DNA of 64,000 nt from Pseudoflavonifractor sp902362925 (GTDB lineage: Bacteria > Bacillota > Clostridia > Oscillospirales > Oscillospiraceae). The DNA lies in the NCBI GenBank assembly GCA_902362925.1, contig CABIYL010000004.1. One strand, 5' to 3'. Below the pieces are notes generated by a model. That model did no database searches, had not been told where the DNA came from, and saw only the letters and a list, made by a program, of their open reading frames with translations. Below are positions 26,672 to 35,905 of this stretch, one piece after another. Position numbers and translations under genes: made by a program. Numbering within the stretch: position 1 is the stretch's first letter; the number at the start of each line of letters is the position of its first letter.

Positions 26672-27393
26672 CCCAGCACCCCCTTTCCATAAAGCCCGAC
26701 AACCAACGCGCCTGCAAAGCAAAAGACTGCCGCAATGTCCATCAACCCAATATGGATCTGCACCAGACAAGTTCGAGGCTTTGGGTTTTCAATGCCGCGG
26801 GTGATGGAAGCGATGGACAGTTCATCCGCCGCTTTGGATGCCGCCATCATCAATGGAACATAGATACACTCCACCGTTATTCCGGGATGTGTCAGGAGCC
26901 CTTTAAGCGAAGGCGAGACGTCCCGCATCCGCATCGCATCCTTGATAAACCGCCAATCCTCCTGAATGGTAGGGATATAACGCAACATGACCGCCAAGGG
27001 GATTACCAGCTTTTGGGGTGCATGGATGCGATTCATCGCCGAGAGAAATTCGCTGACCTTTGTAGTGGAGATGACAATGCCGGACAGCATCCCGCAGGGG
27101 TAGACCTTATGGAACAACCCTAAAAAAGCGATAAACATGGTGCGCCAAGTTCCGGTCATGGTATCCAAAATCCAGAAGGTGAGCAGAACGATCAGCGCGT
27201 AGAACAGCACTCCTTTCCAGGCATACTTCCACTTTCCAAAGCAAATGCCGAGCAGCCCGATCAGCACCACAAGACCCAGTTCATAGAATAAGGATGGAGC
27301 CATCATGGCAGAAAGGATACACAACAGGAGCAATAATATCTTCGTTCTGGGGTCCAGCCACAGTCCACGCCTGGATAAAGCTCCGCCAATCAT
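26668..27393 (-). CDS. ECF transporter T component (EcfT), module 1
   Basis: This 241-residue integral membrane protein has about five helices and the cytoplasmic coupling region with an Ala-x-x-Arg-Gly type motif (IASITRGIE, about residue 208). It couples the ATPase to the S component. It overlaps both neighbours by 4 bases, so S-T-A translation is coupled. Confidence 0.88.
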   Translation of the reverse strand: MIGGALSRRGLWLDPRTKILLLLLCILSAMMAPSLFYELGLVVLIGLLGICFGKWKYAWKGVLFYALIVLLTFWILDTMTGTWRTMFIAFLGLFHKVYPCGMLSGIVISTTKVSEFLSAMNRIHAPQKLVIPLAVMLRYIPTIQEDWRFIKDAMRMRDVSPSLKGLLTHPGITVECIYVPLMMAASKAADELSIASITRGIENPKPRTCLVQIHIGLMDIAAVFCFAGALVVGLYGKGVLG

Positions 27394-28001
27394 GCGGTGA
27401 TCCCAGCCTTTTCAAACTGCTTTTTCAGCAGCTTCCCACCGATCCAACCACTGAACGCAGCAATCGCCAGCGTTCCGATAATGATAACAGCCAACAGCCA
27501 GGAAGGAGCAGACGCGCTCATTGTGTCAATATAGGACTGTTCCGTGCCGTTTTCCAGCATCGTGCTGGCCCAGCCTTGCGGATCAATAAAAAACACCACA
27601 TAGGTATAAACGCCGCCCAGCGACATCAGCATATAGGACAGCAGATTGACCGCCTTATTGCGGTAATCTCCCGCGCCAGCTACCAGATCGGCGATAATCC
27701 CCATTCCGATATAGCCTAAAGAAAAAGCCCAGTGCATTCCGGTAATAAACCAGACGATCCCCATAATGATGCCAAGAATGGTGACGCTCCACCGCTTCTG
27801 CACCTTGGCGATCATCAGAAGATATACAGGGCCGCACAGCAATGCTGCACCCATCGGCATATAGAATGTCAAAACTGGGTTTGGTGCAAAGAAAATACCG
27901 CCGATCATGGTAAACACCAAGAAAATTGCGCTGAAAATGCCGGTTGTCACAAGATCTTTGATCGTGAGACTCTTTTTTGCGGGGTTGATTTGATTGCTCA
28001 T
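27390..28001 (-). CDS. MptD/TIGR02185-family ECF substrate-binding (S) component, module 1
   Basis: This 203-residue polytopic membrane protein has the family's basic C-terminal motif (GKLLKKQFEKAG). The ATG at 28001 is chosen for its GGAGG site. The S component sets substrate specificity; the family's substrate is not established to my knowledge. Operator 2 lies 58 bases upstream, so module 1 is predicted to be iron-repressed. It heads the S-T-A operon. Confidence 0.85.
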   Translation of the reverse strand: MSNQINPAKKSLTIKDLVTTGIFSAIFLVFTMIGGIFFAPNPVLTFYMPMGAALLCGPVYLLMIAKVQKRWSVTILGIIMGIVWFITGMHWAFSLGYIGMGIIADLVAGAGDYRNKAVNLLSYMLMSLGGVYTYVVFFIDPQGWASTMLENGTEQSYIDTMSASAPSWLLAVIIIGTLAIAAFSGWIGGKLLKKQFEKAGITA

Positions 28002-28058
28002 GTTGATCCTCCTATTTTGCAATGCGTTGACTTTATGTGATAGGTATGCTATCCTTTG

Positions 28059-28074
28059 GTTAGAGATGGCTAAC
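28059..28074. promoter_or_regulatory. DtxR-type operator 2
   Basis: GTTAG-agatgg-CTAAC within TTTG...CGTT, upstream of the ECF module 1 operon (minus) and the divergent AraC gene (plus). Confidence 0.75.
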
Positions 28075-28190
28075 CGTTATATATAATTACACCATGTTCA
28101 ATCTGCTTTCAATCATTTGGAGTAAGGTTCGTCTTATCATTTCAAAAATTCGTCTAATCATTGCAAAACAAGGGAGGCGTATCTATTGTA

Positions 28191-29156
28191 ATGACCGGTA
28201 TCATTGAACAATACTATGCCCCATTACTGAAAAAGCACGGTTTTGTGCCGGAACCAGATAACGATCAATATGGTCCTCTGGGGCTTTGCTGGAAGCTATC
28301 TCCGGAAGTTGGCGAAGGTTCCTATTGGACCTACGGACAAAGGGATCTGTTCGACATCAAGATACACAACTTCTCTTTTAATAAGGATTTTATGCTGGAA
28401 TTTGATCTCCCGGAATGTCTCAGTATTACCCGTTACGATTCCATTTCCGGTGAAGAGTTGTCGCCGTATCGCCGGTTGTCAGCCGGATGCATCAAGACCT
28501 ATGTGGGCGGATACAAACCATATCAAGTAATCATCCACAAAAATATACCGGTTCGATCCATCGGCATCGAGATCACCCCCGCATATTATGAGGACTATCT
28601 AAAAAAACAATATCCAGAAGTATATCGGAATCCTGTCGAGGCTTTTCAGAAAATCGACCAAACAACAGAGTTCCCGGAAATGTACAGGCTTCTTTCAGAA
28701 CTGCAGGACTACCGTGGAACTGGAATTGCAGCCAAACTCTATTATGAGAGTAAAGTAGCTGAGGCGCTCTCTCTGGTGGTTGAATATCAAAAAAAGCGGT
28801 CAGTTTCTGATCATAAACTGGTTTCTCAGGATTTGGAACGGCTTCAAACCGTTGCGGCCTATCTGAGTGATCATTACGCTGGTGAAGTGCCCATAGAACG
28901 TCTGGCACAAATTGCCTGCATGGGTACGACAAAGCTCAAAAGCAGTTTCAAGAAGGTCTATGGCTGCACGATCACAGAGTATATGCAGCAACGCCGCATG
29001 AGTCAGGCAGAATATCTGCTGGCTCATACCGATCTGCAAATTGGTCAGATTGCTCAGACGATAGGATATTCTACATCCAGCCGGTTTGCGGAATTGTTTC
29101 GAAGAAGCACCGGCCTGCTCCCGCTGGAGTACAGGAAAATGGCAAATCGGAAATGA
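28191..29156 (+). CDS. AraC-family regulator, divergent from ECF module 1
   Basis: This 321-residue paralogue of the 23341 regulator has its AraC domain at about 212-312 (ERLAQIACMGTTKLKSSF, IGQIAQTIGYSTSSRFAELF). It is less GC-rich than its paralogue. The ATG at 28191 is 13 bases from GGGAGG, a long spacing, while an ATT two codons earlier is at 7 bases. It is divergent from ECF module 1 and shares the operator 2 region, so it probably regulates that module. Confidence 0.85.
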   Translation: MTGIIEQYYAPLLKKHGFVPEPDNDQYGPLGLCWKLSPEVGEGSYWTYGQRDLFDIKIHNFSFNKDFMLEFDLPECLSITRYDSISGEELSPYRRLSAGCIKTYVGGYKPYQVIIHKNIPVRSIGIEITPAYYEDYLKKQYPEVYRNPVEAFQKIDQTTEFPEMYRLLSELQDYRGTGIAAKLYYESKVAEALSLVVEYQKKRSVSDHKLVSQDLERLQTVAAYLSDHYAGEVPIERLAQIACMGTTKLKSSFKKVYGCTITEYMQQRRMSQAEYLLAHTDLQIGQIAQTIGYSTSSRFAELFRRSTGLLPLEYRKMANRK

Positions 29157-29187
29157 TATCAATGCAAAAATTCAAAGAATCATCTCA

Positions 29188-29236
29188 AAACAGTATGTGG
29201 GGAGGCATATCTGCCTCCCCACATACTGTTTTTATA
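29188..29236. terminator. bidirectional terminator
   Basis: A 20-bp perfect stem (29188-29207 with 29212-29231) has a TATC loop, with AAAA before and TTTTT after. It separates the AraC gene from convergent ABC pair 2. Confidence 0.9.
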
Positions 29237-30977
29237 TCCGCCAGCCCTCAGCCCGCTGTCGGATCTCGATAAAGTTCTGATAAGTCCCCTCCTGGCTCAT
29301 CAGCTCCTGATGGGTGCCCTGCTGAGCAATGCGGCCATCCTCCACCACTAAAATCCGGTCTGCGTTTTGGATCGTAGCCAGACGGTGGGCGATGGTGATG
29401 ATGGTCTTTCCCCGCACCAGAGCAGAGAGCGCCTCCTGGATCTCATGCTCGTTCTCCGGGTCCACGCTGGCGGTGGCCTCGTCCAGAATGACAATGGGGG
29501 CGTCCTTCAGAAGACACCGGGCAATGGAAATGCGCTGCTTTTCTCCGCCGGAAAGGTTGGAGCCCCCCTCCCCTACCATAGTATCGTACCCTTGGGGCAA
29601 CGCCATGATAAAGTCATGACAACGAGCCGCTTTGGCTGCGGCGATCACATCCTCCTCGGCAGCATCCGGACGGCCAAAACGGATGTTATTGCGGATGGTG
29701 TCGTGGAACAGATACACATTCTGAAATACCATAGCAATGTTGCGCAAAAGGCTGTCGCAGGTCATCTTTCGGATGTCATAGCCGCCCACGGTGATGCGTC
29801 CCTGATCCACATCATAAAACCGGGCCAGCAGTGCGCAGAGGGTGCTCTTCCCGCTGCCGGACGGCCCTACAATGGCGGTGGCGCTGTTTTGCGGCAGATG
29901 GAAGGAAACATCGTGGATCACCTCCCGTGCCCCATAACCGAAGGAGACATGGTCGAAGGAGATGTCGTAACGATCCAGAGAGATGTCTCTCCCATCCTGA
30001 TCCGGCAGTTCCGTTCCCTCCAGTTCTTCCAGACGGTCCAGCACCGAGTCCGTGACAGAAAGGATATGGGCGGCGTCGTTGATGGACTCCACACTGCCGA
30101 AGATGGTGAAGGAGAACATGGCAGCCATCAGGAGCACAGGCAGCTCCAAGGTTCCGTTCATAGTCTGCCAGCCGGCGGTGAGTACCAGTCCGACAGCCGC
30201 AGCCTTCAGGGAAATGAGGTGCAGACAGTTCCAGGGCACAAAGCCAAACTCGTTTTTGATCCGGATGTCCTTATTGGCCCGGCACGCCTCAAAAAACCGC
30301 TGGGAGGACACCCCCTCCTGTCCGAAGGATTTGACCACGGGCAGGCCGTGGATGTACTCAATGGCCGCCCCGGACAATGCCTCCTGGGCCCGATGTCCCA
30401 CCGGAGCGGTGCGGGCACTCTGCCGCCCGATGCCGCGGAGGGCAAAGGCGGACAGCAGCACGCCCACCACTGCCACCAGCGCCGCCTCCGGGCAGAAGAA
30501 CGCCATGCACAAAACGACAACCAGTACCTGCAGATAGCCGTTGATGACTGCATCCACCATCTTCATGCTCTGCAGCTCCAGGGTACTCAACTCCGTGGTT
30601 AAGGCAGCCAGAATGTCGCCCAGGTTATTCCTGGAGAAATACCCCAGGGAAACCCGTTTGAGCAGGTCGCCAAGTTCCAGCCTCTGCTGCGCCGCCCGCT
30701 CTGTTCCGATACTCTCCTGGAGCCGGTTTTTCCAGTAAGCACACACGAAGCGCAGAACGATCAGCAGGATGATCCCGCCCAGGCAGAGCCAGGGGAGCTT
30801 GGCGTCCAGCGCTGTCCCCTCCTGGGCACTCTCGATGACCAGCCCAAGGGCCCAGGCCGCCAGCATCACCGGCCCGGCGGCGGCCCAGGTGGCAAGAAAC
30901 GAACAGAGGCTTCCAAGATACAGCCGCCTGTGGTACCCCTTTGTCCAACGCAGAATCCGATGCATACTCCGAAACAT
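29232..30977 (-). CDS. ABC exporter-fold transporter, pair 2 subunit B
   Basis: This 581-residue protein has six helices in about 20-310, Walker A GPSGSGKST, signature LSGGEKQR, Walker B IVILDEA and H-loop IAHRLAT. The ATG at 30977 is 2 bases after the partner's stop. It is the last gene of the long S-T-A-AraC-ABC-ABC operon. Predicted partner of the 30980-32734 protein; the substrate is probably the same as, or linked to, that of ECF module 2. Confidence 0.86.
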   Translation of the reverse strand: MFRSMHRILRWTKGYHRRLYLGSLCSFLATWAAAGPVMLAAWALGLVIESAQEGTALDAKLPWLCLGGIILLIVLRFVCAYWKNRLQESIGTERAAQQRLELGDLLKRVSLGYFSRNNLGDILAALTTELSTLELQSMKMVDAVINGYLQVLVVVLCMAFFCPEAALVAVVGVLLSAFALRGIGRQSARTAPVGHRAQEALSGAAIEYIHGLPVVKSFGQEGVSSQRFFEACRANKDIRIKNEFGFVPWNCLHLISLKAAAVGLVLTAGWQTMNGTLELPVLLMAAMFSFTIFGSVESINDAAHILSVTDSVLDRLEELEGTELPDQDGRDISLDRYDISFDHVSFGYGAREVIHDVSFHLPQNSATAIVGPSGSGKSTLCALLARFYDVDQGRITVGGYDIRKMTCDSLLRNIAMVFQNVYLFHDTIRNNIRFGRPDAAEEDVIAAAKAARCHDFIMALPQGYDTMVGEGGSNLSGGEKQRISIARCLLKDAPIVILDEATASVDPENEHEIQEALSALVRGKTIITIAHRLATIQNADRILVVEDGRIAQQGTHQELMSQEGTYQNFIEIRQRAEGWRI

Positions 30978-30979
30978 GA

Positions 30980-32734
30980 TCAAGCCTCCTTTCCAACCGC
31001 CCAGTTCTGGGCACCCACATGGGCCTGCCACAGCTTTTGGTAAAGCGGGCATCGGCTGAGCAGCTCCGGCTGCGTGCCTTTGTCCACAATACGGCCCTTC
31101 TCCAGCACCACGATCTGGTCGGCGTTCTGAATGGTGCTCAGCCGGTGGGCAATGACCAGCAGCGTTTTCCCTTTGGAGAGAGCCATCAGGGAACGCTGGA
31201 TCTTGTCCTCATTTTCCGGATCGGTAAAGGCGGTGGCCTCGTCCAGAATCACGATGGGGGCGTCCTTCAAAATCGCGCGGGCGATGGCGATCCGCTGCCG
31301 CTCTCCACCGGAGAGCTGCTTGCCCGCTTCACCCGCCGGAGTATCCCAGCCATGCTCCAGCCGCCCTAAAAACTCCTCACACTGAGCGGCCCGGGCAGCC
31401 GCCCAAACTTCCTCCTCCGTGGCGTCCGGCTTCCCCAATCGAATGTTTTCTTTCAGAGAGCAGTCAAAGAGGAAATTGTCCTGGGTCACAAAACTGACCT
31501 GATCCGCCAACTGCTTCAGTGTGAGATTCCGAATATCTACACCACCTATGGCAATGCAGCCATCCGTCACATCCCAGAATCGGGCGATGAGCCGGGCTGC
31601 CGTAGATTTGCCGCCGCCGGAGGGACCCACCAGAGCGGTGAAGGTGCCGGCGGGAAGCTCCAGATCAATGTGGCGCAGCACAGTGTCTTCTTTCCCGCTA
31701 TACGAGAAAGACACATCCCGCAAAGTGATACTGCTGCCGGAGAGGCGGGCGGGCTCGGACGCCTCGGGCAGTTCCTCCAGATCCAGCAGCTGCCGCGTGT
31801 CCCGGACGGCAAATTCCATGCTCTTCATGGAATTGAGAAAGGCCGCAGCCTGCACCAGCGGGGACACGATACCCAGCACCAGCATCAGGCACAGAGCCAG
31901 CCGGGCCGGGTCCATGACGCCAGTCTGATACAGGGCGATCCCAACCGGCAGAGTAGCCAGCAGCGTGGTAGGCAGGATGGACAGGCACAGGTTCATGGAT
32001 TTCCAGGTGCAGCGAAACCAATCCAGTGTGAAGTCACGGAAACTGGTCACCGCCCGGACGAATTTCTCATAGGAGGCGCCGCTCTGGTTGAAAGCTTTTA
32101 CCACCTCGATGCCCTCCACATACTCGACAATAATGCTGTTGACCTGAGCATTGGCCGACATATAGGCGGCATATTTTTCGTTGTAAGTCCGCAGGCTCGC
32201 CGCCATGGGGATCAGCGCGGCCGGGATCGTAGCAAGGGAGGCAAGGCCCATCCGCCAGTCCATGGCAAAGAGGGCGATTACCACCACGATGGGCAGCAGC
32301 ACATTGGAACTCAGTTCTGGAATCATGTGGGCCAGCGGCGGCTCAATGTCCTCGATCCGATCCACAATGGTACTCTTGAGGGAACCGACGGGCTTCGACA
32401 GCACACTCCCCAAGGGGGCGTGCATCAGCTTATGGGCCACTTGACGGCGCAGGCCCTCCAAAATGGTGTAGGCAGACACATGAGCCAGCATAGTAGAAAA
32501 GGCGTAAAAAGCCACCTTGACCGTATATCCCGCCAGACACACTCCAGCCCATCGGAGAAGCTCCGTTCCGGAGGCCGACTGATGGATAAACAGGCGGAGG
32601 ATCTCATAGACCCCCAGATACGGCACAAAGCCCCCCACCACGCTGATAATTGCGCATATAACAGACAAGACCAGCTTTCCCCGGCAGGGACCGGCAAAGG
32701 AGAGCAGGATGGCCAGCCAGCTGCGTTGTTTCAC
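30980..32734 (-). CDS. ABC exporter-fold transporter, pair 2 subunit A
   Basis: The start is GTG at 32734, spaced 8 bases from AAGGAG; 584 residues. All ATPase motifs are intact (GPSGGGKST, LSGGERQR, IVILDEA, IAHRLST). A very strong terminator-like hairpin sits just upstream of the ribosome site, so expression depends on read-through or an internal promoter. It follows the AraC gene in the ECF module 2 operon, a physical link between an ECF importer and an exporter-fold pair. Confidence 0.86.
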   Translation of the reverse strand: MKQRSWLAILLSFAGPCRGKLVLSVICAIISVVGGFVPYLGVYEILRLFIHQSASGTELLRWAGVCLAGYTVKVAFYAFSTMLAHVSAYTILEGLRRQVAHKLMHAPLGSVLSKPVGSLKSTIVDRIEDIEPPLAHMIPELSSNVLLPIVVVIALFAMDWRMGLASLATIPAALIPMAASLRTYNEKYAAYMSANAQVNSIIVEYVEGIEVVKAFNQSGASYEKFVRAVTSFRDFTLDWFRCTWKSMNLCLSILPTTLLATLPVGIALYQTGVMDPARLALCLMLVLGIVSPLVQAAAFLNSMKSMEFAVRDTRQLLDLEELPEASEPARLSGSSITLRDVSFSYSGKEDTVLRHIDLELPAGTFTALVGPSGGGKSTAARLIARFWDVTDGCIAIGGVDIRNLTLKQLADQVSFVTQDNFLFDCSLKENIRLGKPDATEEEVWAAARAAQCEEFLGRLEHGWDTPAGEAGKQLSGGERQRIAIARAILKDAPIVILDEATAFTDPENEDKIQRSLMALSKGKTLLVIAHRLSTIQNADQIVVLEKGRIVDKGTQPELLSRCPLYQKLWQAHVGAQNWAVGKEA

Positions 32735-32748
32735 AAAACCACTCCTTT

Positions 32749-32791
32749 CAAAAAATAGGGCATGGTGAGACATCTCTCACCATGCCCTATT
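32749..32791 (-). terminator. terminator/attenuator between AraC and ABC pair 2
   Basis: A 17-bp perfect stem (32754-32770 with 32775-32791) has a 4-base loop and is followed on the minus strand by six Ts. It ends about 15 bases upstream of the ABC start codon. Confidence 0.88.
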
Positions 32792-32833
32792 GTATCGGTT
32801 CTTACCCGTGCTTGCCGCTCCGCATAGCCAGCG

Positions 32834-33814
32834 TCACTCCGTTTCGTCAGGAAAAGAGAGAACGGGATTCCCGCCACCTCGCCGGTATTCCAGCGGAGTT
32901 TGTCCCTTCACCGCCCGAAAAGCCGCGGCAAATTTGCTGGAGCTGTCATAGCCCACCGCTCCGGCGATCTCTGTAACGCTGGCCTCCGGTTCTTTCCGAA
33001 GCAGCAGAGCCGCCCGATCCATCCGCAGTGCCCGCATATAGGTGTTCACCGGACTGCCATATACACTTTTGAAGCAGGCCTTCATGGTGGTCAAAGGGAT
33101 CTGGTACTGTCTGGACAGAGCCTCCAACGTGATATGCTGATCCAGATGCTCCACCAGATAGGAGCGGATGGCCTTTACCGTTTCCACCTGGGAACGGTAA
33201 AAATATGGTTTTTCCGTTCCGCTTCCCAATTCCAGGGCGTCGAGATACAGCAACAACTCCAGAATCTTTACCCGAAAGTAGGGCATTTTGATCCGCTCCG
33301 GTACGGTACACAACTCCTGAAAAATGTGATCCACCGAGGGTGCTCCGTGAATGACCCGTGGCCGGGCATCCGGGCAGAATTTCTGCTGGATGGCAGCCAG
33401 ATCCAAAGGATAGTCTCCCGCCAGACGAGCCAGCTCCATGGGGATCATGGACAGGTCAAAGCACATGGAGATGCCATGATAGTGGGACAACGGGAGAGAA
33501 AAGTATCCTTTGTGCTTCAGGCGGCGATCCACTTTCAGGTCACCTGCCTCCACATAGGAGAACGCATCGTTGCCCACAGCGTATTCCATCCGGCCCTCCC
33601 GGCAATAGTCGATGCAGAGGAGATCCTGTCGGGTTTCAAAAGAGGAGTCGCAATAGGCCATGTGGAAATCGTTATACAGGATGGTAGTACCGGGGAACAC
33701 CTCGTAGACGGTCATGGTTCCCTCGCCGCTCTCATTTCGCAGCTGATAAACGCTGCACCCACCGCTCTTGGCCAGGAGGCGCAGATCCGGCTGGCTGTCC
33801 TGTAAAAATGCCAC
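32834..33814 (-). CDS. AraC-family regulator within ECF module 2 operon
   Basis: This 326-residue protein has a sensor domain at about 1-215 unlike that of the 23341/28191 pair, and an AraC domain at about 220-315 (EALSRQYQIPLTTMKACF, VTEIAGAVGYDSSSKFAAAF, TPLEYRR). It more resembles the 16394 regulator (shared CREGRMEYAV/CRKGRCEVAL region). It lies between the ECF ATPase and ABC pair 2 on the same strand. It probably senses the imported ligand and activates the operon. Confidence 0.87.
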   Translation of the reverse strand: MAFLQDSQPDLRLLAKSGGCSVYQLRNESGEGTMTVYEVFPGTTILYNDFHMAYCDSSFETRQDLLCIDYCREGRMEYAVGNDAFSYVEAGDLKVDRRLKHKGYFSLPLSHYHGISMCFDLSMIPMELARLAGDYPLDLAAIQQKFCPDARPRVIHGAPSVDHIFQELCTVPERIKMPYFRVKILELLLYLDALELGSGTEKPYFYRSQVETVKAIRSYLVEHLDQHITLEALSRQYQIPLTTMKACFKSVYGSPVNTYMRALRMDRAALLLRKEPEASVTEIAGAVGYDSSSKFAAAFRAVKGQTPLEYRRGGGNPVLSFPDETE

Positions 33815-33832
33815 TGCGGCTCAGCTCCTTTC

Positions 33833-35215
33833 TCAAAGTTCCAGCACCCGATCACAGGCACACTGGAGAAATTCGCGGTCATGGGTTACCACCAGAACCA
33901 CCCGCCCCTCGTCCGCCAGTTCCCGTGCGCAACAGGCCACTTCCTGCATTCTTGCATAGTCCAGACCACTGGTGGGCTCGTCGAATACCAGCAGCGGCTT
34001 TGGGGACAGCATGGCGGTAGCCACCGCCAAACGCTGCTTCTGCCCGCCGGAGAGGGCCATAGGGTGCTTTTCCCGGAACGCAAGCAAATGGAGTCGGTCC
34101 AATACCTCCTGAATGCGCTGGTCGGAGAGCCCTTCCGCAGCCAGCCGACACTCTCCCCACACACTGTCGGAAAAGAGCTGATGGTTCACATCCTGCATGA
34201 CGCAGTAGGCGATCCGCTGCCGCTGCTTCGGACCAAGGACGCGGCCATTGAGTCGGATCGTTCCGGCACTCTCCCGCATCAGGCCGCACAGGCAGCGGGA
34301 AAGAGTACTCTTTCCAACGCCGTTGTCGCCTGTGATGGCAAGCACCTCCCCCGGGCGGGCGGAGAAGGAAAGGTTTTGAAATACCGGCGGCTCCCGCTTG
34401 TACCGGCAGTACAGGCCCTCCACAGACAATCCATTCTGTTCCCCCGCAGCGCGGGCGGGCGGTAGAGTCACCTGAGTAGGCGTGAGCGTGCGAAGACCCA
34501 GAGCGATCCGTTCTGTCTCAGCCAGCCGCCGGAACTCTGCTCCGCTCCAACTTCGCTCCACAATCCCATCCCGCAGATAAACGGCCCGATCTATGAGGTC
34601 CGCCAGAAAGTATAGCCGATGCTCCGCAATGAGAGTGGTGTGCCCCTGACGTTTCAGGTATGCGATTTGATCATGGAGCCGGTCAATGGTATCCCGATCC
34701 AAATTAGCCGTAGGTTCATCCAGAATATAGAGTTCCGGCCTCATGGCATAGACCGAGGCAAAGGCCAGCAGTTGCTTTTCTCCTCCCGACATAGTGAAGA
34801 TATTCCGGCCCCTCAGCCGCTTCAGGTGCAGGCGGTTGGTGGTGTCGTCCAGACTGCGGAGGATTTCACCCCGGGCCACGCCCTGGTTTTCCAGGCCAAA
34901 AGCCAGCTCGCTGTCGGAATCCAGATTGAAAAACTGACTTTTGGGGTTCTGGAAAACAGACCCCACCTGCCGGGCAAGTTGGTAAAGAGGCTGTTCCCGC
35001 ACCGGTGCGCCGTTGAGCAGAACCTGTCCGGTCAGCGTGCAGTCCTCTGTAAATGCCGGGATCAAGCCGTTGACCAGCTTGGTGATGGTGGTTTTTCCGC
35101 AGCCGGAAGCGCCACAGAGCAGGATACACTCGCCCGGTTTGATGGTCAGATCCACATGGTTGAGGGTGCCCACATCTTTTGTATAGGAAAAGGATACATC
35201 CTGCAGCTTTACCAT
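33833..35215 (-). CDS. ECF transporter fused double ATPase, module 2
   Basis: This 460-residue protein has two ABC domains: GASGCGKTT, MSGGEKQL and ILDEPTANLD; GDNGVGKST, LSGGQKQR and LVFDEPTSGLD. It is homologous to the module 1 ATPase but shorter at the C-terminus. It overlaps the T-component gene by 7 bases. It energises ECF module 2. Confidence 0.9.
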   Translation of the reverse strand: MVKLQDVSFSYTKDVGTLNHVDLTIKPGECILLCGASGCGKTTITKLVNGLIPAFTEDCTLTGQVLLNGAPVREQPLYQLARQVGSVFQNPKSQFFNLDSDSELAFGLENQGVARGEILRSLDDTTNRLHLKRLRGRNIFTMSGGEKQLLAFASVYAMRPELYILDEPTANLDRDTIDRLHDQIAYLKRQGHTTLIAEHRLYFLADLIDRAVYLRDGIVERSWSGAEFRRLAETERIALGLRTLTPTQVTLPPARAAGEQNGLSVEGLYCRYKREPPVFQNLSFSARPGEVLAITGDNGVGKSTLSRCLCGLMRESAGTIRLNGRVLGPKQRQRIAYCVMQDVNHQLFSDSVWGECRLAAEGLSDQRIQEVLDRLHLLAFREKHPMALSGGQKQRLAVATAMLSPKPLLVFDEPTSGLDYARMQEVACCARELADEGRVVLVVTHDREFLQCACDRVLEL

Positions 35216-35904
35216 GGAAACACCCCCAATTTGACCGCCAGGAGGGCAGCAGTCAACCCCACGCCCACAAGGAACGCGGCGCCGTCCACCGGCGAGGCCC
35301 GCAGCTCCACCAAACTGGTCTTAGGCGCCGGGTCCTCGATCCCTCGTGTCACTGCCGCTGCGGACAGCTCCTCCGCAGTGCCGGTAGCGGAGACCATCAG
35401 GGGAACCATGATCCCCTCCAGTTTTGCCAATCCCCGGATACCCCGCAACCGCATCGCATCCCGGATATAGCCTGTCTCTTCCCGAATGGCGGGAAAGTAC
35501 CGCAGCGTCACCGAGACGGCCACAATCAGCCGCTGAGGGAAGTGGATCTTCCTCATTCCAGCCACCAGATAGGGCATAGGCGTCCGGCGAAGCATAAGGA
35601 AGCCGATCATCAGGCAGGGCATCATCCGGCGGGCATAGTTAGCGAAAATGGAAAAGCTGGTAGCAGCCCATCCCGGCGCGGCCGGCAGAATCCAGTATTG
35701 CAGGCACAGAATACCCCCAAAAATCAAGAGGCTTTTCCCCGCCATGGTAAAGCAGTGATGGAGCAGCATCAGGAACAGGAGAAAACCGCTCCATGTCATT
35801 TCCATCCAAAAAGGCTGCTCACTGAAGGCCGCCAGATTGGCGAAGACCAGCAGAGCAAGACCCACCCTGGGGTCGAACACCAAACAGCACCGCGCCTCCT
35901 CCAT
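35209..35904 (-). CDS. ECF transporter T component, module 2
   Basis: The ATG at 35904 gives 231 residues. Membrane helices and the coupling motif AAAVTRGIE (about 201) match EcfT. The start lies 1 base after the S-component stop, and the end overlaps the ATPase gene, so the three are translationally coupled. Confidence 0.87.
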   Translation of the reverse strand: MEEARCCLVFDPRVGLALLVFANLAAFSEQPFWMEMTWSGFLLFLMLLHHCFTMAGKSLLIFGGILCLQYWILPAAPGWAATSFSIFANYARRMMPCLMIGFLMLRRTPMPYLVAGMRKIHFPQRLIVAVSVTLRYFPAIREETGYIRDAMRLRGIRGLAKLEGIMVPLMVSATGTAEELSAAAVTRGIEDPAPKTSLVELRASPVDGAAFLVGVGLTAALLAVKLGVFPW

Positions 35905-35905
35905 G

